From: Campylobacter concisus
Lineage (GTDB): Bacteria; Campylobacterota; Campylobacteria; Campylobacterales; Campylobacteraceae
Direction: 5' to 3'
Length of the DNA: 64,000 nt
Assembly: GCF_001298465.1 (NCBI RefSeq)
Contig: NZ_CP012541.1
Span: 682,001 to 746,000 of the forward strand
In this document: positions 13,935 through 23,686 of the stretch, piece by piece
How positions within the stretch are numbered: position 1 is the first letter of the stretch
How the letters are laid out: the number at the start of each line of letters is the position of its first letter
Program-made: the position numbers and the translations under genes
Notes under the pieces: generated by a model
What the model was told of the DNA's origin: nothing
The model's database searches: none
The model's input: the letters and a program-made list of their open reading frames with translations, nothing else

Positions 13935-14492
13935 ATGAAAAGTATTAAAATTTCTTTTTTGGCGTGTTTTTTGGTGGCAAATGCCTTTGCAGCTTCACAA
14001 GTCTACTATATAGAAGCTCGTGGTGAGTTTGGTAAAGAACTTGCTGAAATGGCAAAAAAGCAGGCTAATGATAGAAATGAAAAAGTAAATGTCTATGTCG
14101 ATGAAGATCCAAGACGTTATAAAGATAATAGAATTTTAAAATTAGGCGTTGATAGAAAGGGCAGATATAGTGTTTCTTTAGGTAGGGAACTTTATGAAAA
14201 GCAATGCGCTAGCTGTCATGGTGAAAATGCTGATAAAAGGCCATTTGGTTCAACGCCTCTAAAAAATATGGATGCTAAGGATATTGAAGATAGTATCATC
14301 TCTTATAGAAGTGACTCAAGTTTTGGTGGAAGCGGTAAAAATGTAATGCAAAATCAAGCTAAAATTCTTTCAAATAATGATCTTGGCGCGATTCTTGCCT
14401 ATCTAAAAGGTAAAGATGCATTTGCTGAACAAGATGCAAATGAAAACAAGCCAGTCTCTACCCAAACAAAGCAAGGCAGTTATTTAAGATAA
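13935..14492 (+). CDS. Periplasmic monohaem c-type cytochrome
   Basis: A 185-residue exported cytochrome c. A signal peptide (cleavage near AFA-AS, residue 19) is followed by a charged region of about 60 residues with no match I know, then a class I cytochrome c domain with the haem site CASCH at 91-95. A candidate axial methionine lies in NVMQNQ. It probably carries electrons between the bc1 complex and a terminal oxidase or reductase, but the partner is not shown. The cytochrome c assembly gene ccsBA follows 45 bases downstream, which fits. Confidence 0.9.
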   Translation: MKSIKISFLACFLVANAFAASQVYYIEARGEFGKELAEMAKKQANDRNEKVNVYVDEDPRRYKDNRILKLGVDRKGRYSVSLGRELYEKQCASCHGENADKRPFGSTPLKNMDAKDIEDSIISYRSDSSFGGSGKNVMQNQAKILSNNDLGAILAYLKGKDAFAEQDANENKPVSTQTKQGSYLR

Positions 14493-14537
14493 GTTTTACT
14501 TTGATAGCTTTGTCATAATATAAATAAAAGGAAGCAG

Positions 14538-17500
14538 ATGTTAAATCCAAAATCATTATTTTTAAGTATGGGCTCAGCTATCATTTTGATGATAATCTTT
14601 GCCATAGCTAGTGGAGCCGCTACAATAATAGAAAGTAAAACTAGCACAGAATCTGCATGGTACTATATTTATGGTGCCAGCTGGTTTGCTCTCATTCAAC
14701 TACTTCTTGGCATAAATTTGACCTATAATATCTTTAGATATAACTTAATCGATCCCAAAAAACTTCCTTCGCTTATCTTTCATCTTGGTTTTATAGTTAT
14801 CTTAATCGGTGCTGGCATAACAAGATATCTTGGCTTTGAGGCTGATATGCATATAAGAGAAAAAACTCAGTCAAATATCGTTACGACAAAAATATCCTAT
14901 TTAAATTTAACCGCTTTAAACGATAATGGAGAAGAGATAAGCGCTGCTTTGCCAATAGGACTTTCTGATGCAAAAAAAGGTTTTGATCTAAAACTAAAAA
15001 TAGCAGATAATGAAGCTAATTTAAAATTTAAAGAATTTGTGCCAAATGCAAGTTATAAGTTTGTGGATGATAAAAATGGGCAACCAGTAGTGGAATTTGT
15101 GGTTTCAAACGAGAGTGAAAGTGAAGAAATCTTCTTATTAGAAGAAGAGGAGGCAAGGGTTGCAGATATTAGTTTTATCTTTAATGCTAAGCCAGACGAG
15201 AGTAAAAAATATGTACTTTTTAAATTAGTGGACGGAAATTTCACAGTTACTTCAAATACTGATCTTTCAAAATTTACAATGAGTGATAGCTCAAAAACTG
15301 AGTTAAAAGCTGGTAGCGTAAATGATTTTGGCATGGGTAGTCTTTATACTATTTCAAATATAAATTTTGCTCCAAGATTAGTTTCGACTCATGCTTCAAG
15401 AAAGCTAGTTAGCACAAAAGATAGCGAATTTAACGCCTTGATAGCTGAATTAAATTATAAAGGCGAGAGTAAAGAGATGCATATTTTTTATAACTTAACA
15501 GAGCCTTCACGCTTAGCTGTGGCTGGACAAAAATTTAACGCTTCATGGGGTGCGCAGCAAGTTAAACTTCCGTTTAGCTTATACTTAAAAGACTTTGAGC
15601 TTAAAAGATATCCTGGCTCAAATTCGCCTATGAGCTATTCAAGTGAAGTTATTGTAAAAGATGATACAAACATGTCGGGGCTTGACTATAAAATTTATAT
15701 GAATCACGTGCTTGACTATGATGGCTATAGATTCTTCCAAAGCTCATACGATACAGATGAAAAAGGAACCATTCTCTCTGTTAATAAAGATCCGGGCAAG
15801 ATACCAACTTACATTGGCTACTTTTTACTTGGACTTGGCTTTGTGTTAAATGTTGTAAATCCTGGTAGCCGTTTTAGAAAACTAGCTAAGTTAATCGATA
15901 ATGAATCAACAAAAGACGGTAAAAAGGTTGTTGCTATCATTGCCATTATGCTTTTAAGTTTAAGTTTTAGCTCATTAAAGGCTGAAGACTTTTTGCCTAA
16001 TATCAGCAAAGAGCACACACAAAAGCTTTCTAGACTTATTGTGCAAAGCTCAGATGGTAGAATGAAGCCATTTGACACTCTTAGTAAAGAAATTTTAAAT
16101 AAAATACATAGAAGCGAGAACATAAATAGCCTAAACTCTAATCAAGCTATGCTTTCAATAATGGTAACGCCTGATTTTTGGCGAAATGAAAAAATTATCT
16201 CACTTGGACAAAGCAAGGAGCTAAAAAAAGAGCTTGGCATAGATGAAAATGCAAAATATGCAAGTTTTAATGATTTTTTTAGAGCCACAAAAGATGGCGG
16301 AAGTGAATATAAACTTACAAAATTTGCTGAAATTGCTAATCGTAAGCATCCTGGATCACGCAATACATTTGATAAAGATGTGATAAAGATCGATGAGAGA
16401 TTGAATGTTTTTTATATGATATTTATTGGTGAAATTTTTAAAATTTTTCCAAAACAAGATGATCCATCAAACTCTTGGTATTCGCCTGCTAGTGCAATGA
16501 TGTACTTTCCGCCTAAGGAGGCCGAACTAGTCATTAATATGATGAGAGAGTATTTTGCAGCAGTTGATGCAGCAACAAAAGATAATGATTGGAGTAAGGC
16601 TGATGCTACACTTGATAAAATTTCAGCCTATCAGCAAAAGTATGGCTCTGCTGTAATGCCAAGTGAAGAAAAGATAAATATAGAAATTTTATTTAATAAA
16701 ATTCAAATTTTTGAGCGATTGACACCGGTTTATCTTTTAGCAGGCCTTGCGCTTTTATTTTTTGTTTTTGTCAAAATGCTAGCTCCAAAGGTTCAGATAA
16801 ATGGCATTGTAAAGATTGTGTATATTATAAATTTACTAGCTTTTTTTGCTCATACTGTCGGACTTGGACTTCGTTGGTACATTGCTGAACATGCGCCTTG
16901 GAGTAACGCTTATGAATCGATGGTCTATATCGCTTGGGCTTTAGGATTTTCTGGTATCGTCTTTGCAAAACGTAGTCCTATCGCTCTTGCTCTTACGTCC
17001 ATATTGGCTGGTGTTACATTATTTGTTGCGCACCTTAGCTGGATGGATCCACAGATCACTACACTTGTGCCAGTACTTCAAAGCTACTGGCTAACAATAC
17101 ATGTTTCTGTCATTACTGCAAGTTATGGATTTTTAGGGCTTTGTGCGTTACTTGGTGGCTTTACACTATTGCTTATTATTTTGCAAAATAAGAAAAAGCC
17201 AAATCCAGAAATTTCTCGTAACATCCTCGAAGCTACCCGTATAAATGAGATGGCAATGATACTAGGACTTAGTTTACTTACTCTTGGAAATTTCCTAGGC
17301 GGTGTATGGGCGAACGAGAGCTGGGGCAGATATTGGGGCTGGGATAGTAAGGAGACTTGGGCATTAGTTTCGATACTTGTTTATGCCGCAGTTCTTCATA
17401 TAAGATTTATTCCAAGGCTAAACAACCAGTATGCATTTGCAGTGGCTTCATTCTTTGCTTATTGGTCGATTATTATGACTTATTTTGGTGTAAATTTTTA

Positions 17501-17633
17501 TTTAGCCGGCATGCACTCGTATGCAGCTGGTGATCCATTACCAGTACCCGATTTTGTCTGGATTAGTATCGTAATAATGATACTTATGAGTGTTTTAGCA
17601 TTTACAAAGCGCTCACTTTGCTCAAGGCTTTAG
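14538..17633 (+). CDS. ccsBA: Fused cytochrome c biogenesis protein CcsBA (ResB-ResC, system II)
   Basis: System II haem exporter and cytochrome c synthase in a single 1031-residue membrane protein. The N-terminal CcsB/ResB part has several membrane segments and a large periplasmic domain; the C-terminal CcsA/ResC part has the WWD haem-binding signature (WGRYWGWDSKETW, core at 933-941) flanked by conserved histidines in FAHTVGLGLRW, LTIHVSVITA and LAGMHSYA. The fusion is normal for Campylobacter and Helicobacter. Ribosome site AAAAGGAAG. It sits directly after a c-type cytochrome gene and its stop abuts the start of the next membrane gene. Confidence 0.96.
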   Translation: MLNPKSLFLSMGSAIILMIIFAIASGAATIIESKTSTESAWYYIYGASWFALIQLLLGINLTYNIFRYNLIDPKKLPSLIFHLGFIVILIGAGITRYLGFEADMHIREKTQSNIVTTKISYLNLTALNDNGEEISAALPIGLSDAKKGFDLKLKIADNEANLKFKEFVPNASYKFVDDKNGQPVVEFVVSNESESEEIFLLEEEEARVADISFIFNAKPDESKKYVLFKLVDGNFTVTSNTDLSKFTMSDSSKTELKAGSVNDFGMGSLYTISNINFAPRLVSTHASRKLVSTKDSEFNALIAELNYKGESKEMHIFYNLTEPSRLAVAGQKFNASWGAQQVKLPFSLYLKDFELKRYPGSNSPMSYSSEVIVKDDTNMSGLDYKIYMNHVLDYDGYRFFQSSYDTDEKGTILSVNKDPGKIPTYIGYFLLGLGFVLNVVNPGSRFRKLAKLIDNESTKDGKKVVAIIAIMLLSLSFSSLKAEDFLPNISKEHTQKLSRLIVQSSDGRMKPFDTLSKEILNKIHRSENINSLNSNQAMLSIMVTPDFWRNEKIISLGQSKELKKELGIDENAKYASFNDFFRATKDGGSEYKLTKFAEIANRKHPGSRNTFDKDVIKIDERLNVFYMIFIGEIFKIFPKQDDPSNSWYSPASAMMYFPPKEAELVINMMREYFAAVDAATKDNDWSKADATLDKISAYQQKYGSAVMPSEEKINIEILFNKIQIFERLTPVYLLAGLALLFFVFVKMLAPKVQINGIVKIVYIINLLAFFAHTVGLGLRWYIAEHAPWSNAYESMVYIAWALGFSGIVFAKRSPIALALTSILAGVTLFVAHLSWMDPQITTLVPVLQSYWLTIHVSVITASYGFLGLCALLGGFTLLLIILQNKKKPNPEISRNILEATRINEMAMILGLSLLTLGNFLGGVWANESWGRYWGWDSKETWALVSILVYAAVLHIRFIPRLNNQYAFAVASFFAYWSIIMTYFGVNFYLAGMHSYAAGDPLPVPDFVWISIVIMILMSVLAFTKRSLCSRL

Positions 17634-18065
17634 ATGCTAATAAAAGGTCTAATAGTTTTCTTTATTATACTGCTATTAATTGCAATTTGTGCGCTAATCT
17701 ATTTACTTTTAAGAAATAGGGATTATAGCACTGAAACAAAGGACCTTGCATTAGAAAAAGAAGAGATAACGATCGAAAAGCTTGAAAAGCTTGCGGGTGA
17801 TAATAGTTTAAGTAAAAACGAGCTTTTCGAACTTATTCAAATCTTTGTAGGAAATTTTAGTATACCAGCCAAAAATAACCAAATCATGCCAAAAGAAGCA
17901 AATAACTATATAAATTTCATAATTTTAATCTGCTCTCATAAAAATTCTGATGCGAAGCTCATTAGTTTTTTAGACAAAGAGGCTAAAAAGAAAAATCCAA
18001 GCTACATTGTCGAAATAGAAGAGAGTGAAAAAATTGGCATAGAAAATCGCAAAAATCGTAGATAA
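17634..18065 (+). CDS. Single-pass membrane protein of unknown function
   Basis: A 143-residue protein with one N-terminal membrane segment (about residues 5-25, Leu/Ile-rich) and a charged, helical cytoplasmic or periplasmic domain rich in Glu, Lys and Asn. Its ATG directly follows the ccsBA stop, so it is translationally coupled and presumably co-transcribed. A role in cytochrome c assembly is possible from position alone. I recognise no family motif. Confidence 0.8.
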   Translation: MLIKGLIVFFIILLLIAICALIYLLLRNRDYSTETKDLALEKEEITIEKLEKLAGDNSLSKNELFELIQIFVGNFSIPAKNNQIMPKEANNYINFIILICSHKNSDAKLISFLDKEAKKKNPSYIVEIEESEKIGIENRKNRR

Positions 18066-18118
18066 ATTTATTCAAAAAAGTGTAGTTAAAATATCTTAAA
18101 ATCAAGTTTGGTCTAAAA

Positions 18119-18619
18119 ATGGGTTCTTATGATTTTGATTCTGTGTACGTGATATTTTTTATTTTTTTTTCAATCGTATTGCCTATATTTTTGATAATTC
18201 CTACAGGTAGGTATAATATAAAGGTTTATGCGAGTAAATTTGATCTAATTGGACTTCATCTAATTTTTCCAATTATTATATTGCCTACTTTGGTAGGTAC
18301 TTTTATTTTAGTTTGTAGCTTTTTAAATATTTCAGATTATACTGGTTTAAGCTTTGTGTTCTATGCTTTTTTGATTCTAATGATATCCTATATAATTTAT
18401 GGCTTTTATGTTTGCATCAAATATAACTACGGCTTTTTTCATTGTATCGTAGCGCTTTTTTTAAGATTTAATTATGTTACCCCACTTATTTATCTGCTCT
18501 TTTTAGGCGGAAAAAACTACAAAGATGACAAAGAGATAACTTCTAAAAATATTAAAGACTTAAAATTTTTTGATCAGTTTAGATTTTCCATTTATAATTT
18601 AATTGCTATTATAAACTAA
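18119..18619 (+). CDS. Polytopic membrane protein of unknown function
   Basis: A 166-residue, very hydrophobic protein with about four membrane segments and a short charged C-terminal tail. The base composition is lower in GC than the neighbours. There is no clear ribosome site before the ATG at 18119, so the true start may differ. It converges with the penicillin-binding protein gene on the other strand and shows no motif I recognise. Probably real because the frame is long and its amino-acid pattern is membrane-like, but poorly supported. Confidence 0.55.
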   Translation: MGSYDFDSVYVIFFIFFSIVLPIFLIIPTGRYNIKVYASKFDLIGLHLIFPIIILPTLVGTFILVCSFLNISDYTGLSFVFYAFLILMISYIIYGFYVCIKYNYGFFHCIVALFLRFNYVTPLIYLLFLGGKNYKDDKEITSKNIKDLKFFDQFRFSIYNLIAIIN

Positions 18620-18731
18620 AAGTATTTTAAGAGCATTAAAGGTTTTGCAATTAGAGAAAACGCCAAAAAGCAAGAGAAATTTTTACATTTAGTTTTTGCT
18701 TAGTTTTTAGGTCTTTTTTGTTTTTAAAATT

Positions 18732-20564
18732 TTAGTCCAAAGCAGGCTTTTGTTTTGTCTTATCGTTTTTAAGCTTATCTTTTTTGGCTTCAAACTCAGC
18801 TATTATATTTGCATCAGGAAATAAATATCCATCCTCAACCATCAGATCAACTGCCTTTTTAAACATAGGCAAGGCACTTTGAGCGCCGAAGTAGTAGTAA
18901 GGTCTTTGAGGATCCCTTGCTAAAACGCCTATTGTGTAGCTATTGCCTCTTGTGTCATTTACAAAGCCAAAAAAAGAGCCATTGTAGGTATTGCTGTATC
19001 CACCACTACCTGAGGCAATGTGTGCAGTTCCAGTCTTGCCACCTATCTCAAGCCCTGGCGTAAAGGCTTTTAGTCCAGTACCTTTTTCAACCGTTTTTAT
19101 TAAAATTCTCTTCATTATCTTTGCGGTTTCTTGTGATATAACTTGAGCTGGTTCGGACTTTGGCAAATCGTATCTTTTTCCATTTCTCTCTAAGTGGGCA
19201 ACCATGTGAGGAGTAACTTCAATGCCTTTATTATTAAATGTATTATAGGCTTTTAAAAGCTGCATAAATGTAGCTTGCAAGCCGTATCCGTAGCTCACAG
19301 TCGCCTTATATGTCGATGAGTTTAGCTTTGTAACTGTTGGCATCATACCTACTTGCTCGTAAGGTAGATCTATGCCAGTCTTTCTTGAAAAGCCAAAATT
19401 TAAAAGTCCTTGATAAATTTGTGGACCATTTAAACGTTCAACAAGTTGAATCATACCGATGTTTGAGCTATGTACGATTATATCTTCAGCACTCATAAAA
19501 GGCTCTGGATGGGTATCTTTAATTATCCTTTTACCAAGTTGATATCGGCCATTATAGGTATTTACAAGCTCAAATGGATTTACTTTCTTCTCCTGAAGTA
19601 AGATGGAAAATATAAATGGCTTAAAAACTGAGCCAACTTCATAAGCATATTCACTAACGGTCGAATTTAGAGCGCTATAATCTTGCTTTCTTATGTTTGA
19701 AGGATCATATCTTGAGCTAGAGGCTAGAGCTAAAATTTCTCCATTTTTGCTATTCATTATACAGATGACTAGCTCTTTTGCATCTAGAAATTCACGCTTT
19801 TCATCTAAAATTTGCTCTAGTTTGGTTTGAAATTTAAGCGGTATAGAAAGTACTGCATTGTAGCCATCTACTCTTGTTGCTAAATTTGAGTCGCTTGTTA
19901 AAATGATATTATTTCCAATATCGCGAGGCCCTAAAATTTTTGCATTTTGTATAGGGGCTAAATAATCTTCATAATATCTCTCAAGACCTTTTACACCTTT
20001 GCTTTTTGTAAGCGCGTCACTTTCAGTTTTGCTCACGTAGCCAATAGCTGGTGTGAGGGCATCTTTTGACATAAATTTACGATTTTGTCCGCTCTCCATT
20101 ACTCTCATGCCCTGAAATGAAGCAAGGCCTGTTTTTGGGTCAAGATATGAAACCAAAATACTCTTGCGATTTAGCTTTCTTGAGAGCTCTTGAAGGTAGG
20201 TAGCACCCTTTGCATCAATACTATATGAGAGTGTAACGATACCTTTTGTACCATTTATGATCTTTCTTACTTTGTTTGGATCGTCGCCGCTGTAAAGCGA
20301 ATATAGCTTGATAAACATCTCTTTTTTATTAGGATCAATATTTCTAGTGTCAAGCATTACTTTGTAGAGTTTTTGACTTGAAGAGATGCTAAAGCCATCT
20401 TTTGTGATTATATTACCACGAATTGCTGTATTTATATCGCTTGTTTGAAGTCTAGGAAGCTTTCGCTCGATACTTGCTCTATAAAATATGACAAGCACAA
20501 ATATTGAAATTCCAAAAGTAATTAATAAAAAAAGTATGGTTATTTTTGATTTTCTGGAATTCAT
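18732..20564 (-). CDS. ftsI: Peptidoglycan transpeptidase, class B penicillin-binding protein (FtsI type)
   Basis: Septal-type class B PBP, 610 residues, with a short cytoplasmic N-terminus, one membrane anchor, a pedestal domain and a transpeptidase domain. The catalytic motifs are SVFK (serine 312), SSN (366-368) and KTG (510-512). I start it at the ATG at 20564, 8 bases past the fliE stop; a GTG at 20606 inside fliE would add 14 residues and cannot be excluded. It is the last gene of flgB-flgC-fliE-PBP, an arrangement kept in C. jejuni, so a cell-wall enzyme is transcribed with rod-basal-body genes. The C-terminal tail is lysine-rich. Confidence 0.93.
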   Translation of the reverse strand: MNSRKSKITILFLLITFGISIFVLVIFYRASIERKLPRLQTSDINTAIRGNIITKDGFSISSSQKLYKVMLDTRNIDPNKKEMFIKLYSLYSGDDPNKVRKIINGTKGIVTLSYSIDAKGATYLQELSRKLNRKSILVSYLDPKTGLASFQGMRVMESGQNRKFMSKDALTPAIGYVSKTESDALTKSKGVKGLERYYEDYLAPIQNAKILGPRDIGNNIILTSDSNLATRVDGYNAVLSIPLKFQTKLEQILDEKREFLDAKELVICIMNSKNGEILALASSSRYDPSNIRKQDYSALNSTVSEYAYEVGSVFKPFIFSILLQEKKVNPFELVNTYNGRYQLGKRIIKDTHPEPFMSAEDIIVHSSNIGMIQLVERLNGPQIYQGLLNFGFSRKTGIDLPYEQVGMMPTVTKLNSSTYKATVSYGYGLQATFMQLLKAYNTFNNKGIEVTPHMVAHLERNGKRYDLPKSEPAQVISQETAKIMKRILIKTVEKGTGLKAFTPGLEIGGKTGTAHIASGSGGYSNTYNGSFFGFVNDTRGNSYTIGVLARDPQRPYYYFGAQSALPMFKKAVDLMVEDGYLFPDANIIAEFEAKKDKLKNDKTKQKPALD

Positions 20565-20571
20565 TAATGAC

Positions 20572-20865
20572 TTAAATTTGTGTTCTAGAAATTTCTTTAT
20601 AAGCACTTAGTGCTTTGTTGCGAATTTCTAGCATAAGCTTCATGCTAGTCTCTGCTTTACCTATCGCAATAGCAGCTTGGTGAAGATCTTTTACCTCGCC
20701 AGTTGCAAGATCAGCTATGGCTTTATCAGCGTTTATTTGAACCTTGTTTAGCTCTTTTAAAGAGTCGTTTAAAGCATTTTCGAAGCCGCCTTGTTCGCCT
20801 GCTTTTGCTATTTTATTTGAATTTTCATTTTTATTTATTTTGTCTAAATTTATACTATTTATCAT
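20572..20865 (-). CDS. fliE: Flagellar hook-basal body protein FliE
   Basis: A 97-residue flagellar protein that joins the MS ring to the rod and is exported early by the flagellar type III system. The C-terminal half (ADLATGEVKDLHQAAIAIGKAE and the MLEIRNKALSAYKEI helix) is the conserved family signature. Its ATG overlaps the flgC stop by one base (TAATG). It is transcribed from the sigma-54 promoter ahead of flgB. Confidence 0.95.
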   Translation of the reverse strand: MINSINLDKINKNENSNKIAKAGEQGGFENALNDSLKELNKVQINADKAIADLATGEVKDLHQAAIAIGKAETSMKLMLEIRNKALSAYKEISRTQI

Positions 20866-21365
20866 TATGCTTGTCCTGAAATAAGTGATATTGCACTTTG
20901 TGCTATTGTTTTTGCGTTTTGAAAGGCTGCCACGTTTGCTTGATATGCTCTTGTTGCTTCAAGTAGGTCAGACATCTCAATAACCGGATTTATATTTGGA
21001 AATGCGACGTAGCCATTTGCATTTGCGTCTGGATGGCTCGGGTCATATTTTAGCTGAAAGTCCTTATCGTCACGCACCACTTTATCCACGATCACGCTAG
21101 TTAGGGCAGGGTGAGCGTTTCTTGGTGAGCTTGGGTCGTCGAGTGGATTTTCATACTCGAGTAGACTTTGTGAGCTTTTAAGCTGATCGTTTAAAATTTT
21201 ATCAAAATTCATCTCTTTAAAGATGACCTCTTGCCTTCTATAAGGGCCACCTTCAGCCGTTCTTGTGGTTTGAGCATTTGCTATGTTTGAGCTGATGACG
21301 TTCATCCTGAAGCGTTGCGCACTTAGTCCGTATCCACTAATATCAAAATCATTTAAGTATGACAT
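20865..21365 (-). CDS. flgC: Flagellar proximal rod protein FlgC
   Basis: Proximal rod subunit, 166 residues from the second of two adjacent ATGs. Conserved N-terminal SAQRFRMNVISSNIANAQTT and C-terminal EATRAYQANVAAFQNAK helices, which form the rod coiled coil, are both present. I prefer the ATG at 21365 because GGAGAG then sits at a normal distance; the ATG at 21368 would be too close. Second gene in the flgB operon. Confidence 0.95.
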   Translation of the reverse strand: MSYLNDFDISGYGLSAQRFRMNVISSNIANAQTTRTAEGGPYRRQEVIFKEMNFDKILNDQLKSSQSLLEYENPLDDPSSPRNAHPALTSVIVDKVVRDDKDFQLKYDPSHPDANANGYVAFPNINPVIEMSDLLEATRAYQANVAAFQNAKTIAQSAISLISGQA

Positions 21366-21373
21366 CATCTCTC

Positions 21374-21808
21374 CTAGTTTTTAGCACTTGCGTCTATTAC
21401 GCTTTTAAAGATATTGCTTTGAGCCTTGTAGGCGTTATCAAGGGCGTTTATCATAACTGTGTTTTTACCCATTTCTGTTGTCTCAACATCAAGATCGACT
21501 GTGTTTGCGTCGTTTCTAGCCATGTGACCGTCACGCAAGAAAATTTGAGCTGTGTCGCTTTTTGGAAAATCAACCGCAGCCATATGCGCTTCGTTTGTTT
21601 TAGCAAGCTGTAGCTTTTTTTGGCTTGAAGTGTTATAAATTTCATTTGCTTTTTCTTTTAAAACATCTTCAAATCTTATATCTCTAGCTTTATAAAATGG
21701 TGTATCAACGTTTGCAAGATTACCAGAGATTAGTTTTTGGCGTAGTTCTCTACCTGCAAGAGCTGATTCAACAAGTGGGCTAGATTTTGATTTATCTAAA
21801 ACAAACAT
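21374..21808 (-). CDS. flgB: Flagellar proximal rod protein FlgB
   Basis: Proximal rod subunit, 144 residues. The N-terminal RELRQKLISGNLANVDTPFYKARDI block and the C-terminal NALDNAYKAQSNIFKSVI helix match the family. AAGGA precedes the ATG. First gene of flgB-flgC-fliE-PBP and the target of the adjacent sigma-54 promoter, fitting the middle (RpoN/FlgR) class of Campylobacter flagellar genes. Confidence 0.95.
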   Translation of the reverse strand: MFVLDKSKSSPLVESALAGRELRQKLISGNLANVDTPFYKARDIRFEDVLKEKANEIYNTSSQKKLQLAKTNEAHMAAVDFPKSDTAQIFLRDGHMARNDANTVDLDVETTEMGKNTVMINALDNAYKAQSNIFKSVIDASAKN

Positions 21809-21839
21809 TTAAAATCCTTATGAAATTTCACATTTTTAT

Positions 21840-21858
21840 AAGCAAACGATGTTCCAAA
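21840..21858 (-). promoter_or_regulatory. Sigma-54 (RpoN) promoter of flgB
   Basis: On the minus strand the sequence reads TTTGGAACATCGTTTGCTT, an almost exact copy of the Campylobacter sigma-54 promoter (TTGGAAC, then TTGCTT at the -12 position). It lies 32 bases before the flgB start codon, between the flgB start and the end of the TlpA-like lipoprotein gene. It is the clearest promoter in the window. Confidence 0.9.
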
Positions 21859-21870
21859 TATAGGGCAAAT

Positions 21871-22467
21871 TTATTTTGTCTCATAAATTTTTGCCAGATC
21901 TTCTTTCATTTTTGTGACTTTTATACCACCAAGATAGTATTTTACTCCGTATTGTCCGCTATCTACGTCTGTTAAAATTTGATATTCGCCATTTTTTATC
22001 ACGACCTTAAAAGGTAGTGCGATCTCGTGTTTGTATTCGATGTCTCTTACGATCTGCTCGGCAAGTCTGTCATTTATCTTTTGATCGTTTGTTATGAAGT
22101 AGTAGGCGTTAAATTTTTGCATAAATTCGTGCAAAACATACTCATTTGTGACATTTTCAAAATGAGTTAGTCCTATTAGCGTAAATTTATCTTTGTTTTC
22201 AAGCTGATATTTTGTAAGCTCAGCTGCCTCTTTTTGGCAAGGTGGGCAAAATGTACCAAAAATATCGATCATTGAAACTTTATTTTCATCATTTTTGATA
22301 GCAAAGCCATGATTTTTTCGAACTAAAGTAAGCTCCTTGCCGCTTACATCTACAAGCTTAACCTCTTCATTTGGACTAAATTCTTTAAAATTTACACTAC
22401 TGCTCTCATCGTCACCACAGCCAAAAAAAGCAAATAAAGTGATTATTAAAACAAGCAAATTCTTCAT
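21871..22467 (-). CDS. Thioredoxin-fold (TlpA-like) lipoprotein
   Basis: A 198-residue lipoprotein with lipobox FFGC (cysteine 17) and a thioredoxin-like domain carrying CPPC at 74-77 in GTFCPPCQKEA. It is a membrane-tethered periplasmic thiol-disulfide reductase, a type that often keeps haem-binding cysteines of cytochrome c reduced or reduces other disulfides. A cis-proline is likely in the ALPFKVVI segment. It is the last gene of the pepF-to-smpB operon, 8 bases after smpB. Substrate unknown. Confidence 0.88.
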   Translation of the reverse strand: MKNLLVLIITLFAFFGCGDDESSSVNFKEFSPNEEVKLVDVSGKELTLVRKNHGFAIKNDENKVSMIDIFGTFCPPCQKEAAELTKYQLENKDKFTLIGLTHFENVTNEYVLHEFMQKFNAYYFITNDQKINDRLAEQIVRDIEYKHEIALPFKVVIKNGEYQILTDVDSGQYGVKYYLGGIKVTKMKEDLAKIYETK

Positions 22468-22475
22468 CTTATCCC

Positions 22476-22931
22476 TTAAACATATCTTTTTATGGCAGCT
22501 CTTGCCTCTTTGTCTGCCTCGCGTCTTTTTAGAGTCTCGCGCTTGTCGTGTAAATTTTTACCTTTTGCGAGTGCAAGCCTTGCTTTTACGATGTTTTTAT
22601 CACTCAAATAAAGTGCTAAAACAACTAGTGCTAGTCCATCTTGTGAGACTTGACCGAAAATTTTATCGATCTGCTTTCTATGCATCAAAAGTTTTCTGGC
22701 TGCTCGCTCATTTGGACGAAATGCGCTATGTGTAGTCTCAAGATAGCTAATGTGGGCGTTTAATAAAAAAAGCTCACCCTTTATGACACGCACAAAGCTA
22801 TCTTTTAAATTTGCTCTGCCAGCCCTTAGTGCTTTGACTTCGCTGCCTTTTAATACAATGCCAGCCTCGAAGGTCTCAAGTATGCTAAAGTCGTGCAGAG
22901 CTTTCTTGTTTTTTGCTAGATCTTTTATCAA
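22476..22931 (-). CDS. smpB: SsrA-binding protein SmpB
   Basis: A 151-residue RNA-binding protein that brings tmRNA to stalled ribosomes for trans-translation. The N-terminal [22 protein letters not shown] and [18 protein letters not shown] blocks and the basic C-terminal tail ([21 protein letters not shown]) are diagnostic. tmRNA itself is not in the window. It lies in the same overlapping operon as a protein that resembles the ClpXP adaptor SspB, which would handle the tagged products. Confidence 0.96.
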   Translation of the reverse strand: MIKDLAKNKKALHDFSILETFEAGIVLKGSEVKALRAGRANLKDSFVRVIKGELFLLNAHISYLETTHSAFRPNERAARKLLMHRKQIDKIFGQVSQDGLALVVLALYLSDKNIVKARLALAKGKNLHDKRETLKRREADKEARAAIKRYV

Positions 22932-22942
22932 AATTTTACCTT

Positions 22943-23686
22943 TTATTTCACGCTAAATACGCTACTGCCGCTACCACTTAGAAATTTATCTTTAAACTCA
23001 TTCATCTGTGGATAGAGCTTGAAGCATGGGGCAAAAAGATCGTTTAACTCACCATTTTTATAAATTTCAAGTAGCTTTTTGCTCTTTAAATTTTGCATCT
23101 TTTTTGCAGCATTAACGTCTATGTATTGTAAGAAATTGCTTCTAAATTCTTGATAAACCGCCGGTGTAGAGCAAAAAACATTTGGCGTGAAAATATTTAA
23201 ACCAGGTACTTCATCATCAAATTCTTCTATGATCTCACCTATGCCGCTTACATTTGCTGCTTTGTAGCCACTTACGAAAAAAGCCACATCTGCACCGATT
23301 TTAGACGCTATTTGTATCAAATTTTCACGTTTTATATTTAAATTTAGCTCGTCATTTACCATTAGCAAAAAGGTGGCAGCGTTTGAACTACCTCCGCCAA
23401 GACCCGCACCAATTGGGATATTTTTGTTGATGATGATTTTATGAGAGCCAAAAAACTCGTCAAGCTCGTTTGAAAAGCCGGCTCTTTTTAGCTCATCTAT
23501 CGCTTTTTGAATGATGTTATCTTTTATATCGTGGTTGTTGCATTCTATGGCAAATGAATTTGATTTTTTAAAATAAATTTCGTCAAAAAGCTGCTCACAG
23601 AGGATAAAGCGCGATGAAATTTCGTGGTAGCTGCCTCTAGTACCAACTATCTTTAAAAATACATTTATCTTTGCAAAGCTTTTCAT
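22943..23686 (-). CDS. ispE: 4-diphosphocytidyl-2-C-methylerythritol kinase
   Basis: GHMP-family kinase of the MEP isoprenoid pathway, 247 residues (slightly shorter than the E. coli enzyme). The ATP loop [17 protein letters not shown] and N-terminal [13 protein letters not shown] are clear. The C-terminal GSGSSVFSV block completes the fold. Its ATG overlaps the csrA stop by 4 bases, and smpB starts 11 bases after its stop. Confidence 0.94.
   Translation of the reverse strand: MKSFAKINVFLKIVGTRGSYHEISSRFILCEQLFDEIYFKKSNSFAIECNNHDIKDNIIQKAIDELKRAGFSNELDEFFGSHKIIINKNIPIGAGLGGGSSNAATFLLMVNDELNLNIKRENLIQIASKIGADVAFFVSGYKAANVSGIGEIIEEFDDEVPGLNIFTPNVFCSTPAVYQEFRSNFLQYIDVNAAKKMQNLKSKKLLEIYKNGELNDLFAPCFKLYPQMNEFKDKFLSGSGSSVFSVK

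Noticed and set aside
20565-20606. GTG start 14 codons upstream for the penicillin-binding protein
   Set aside because: It lies within fliE and has no better ribosome site than the ATG at 20564; kept only as a possibility in the entry.
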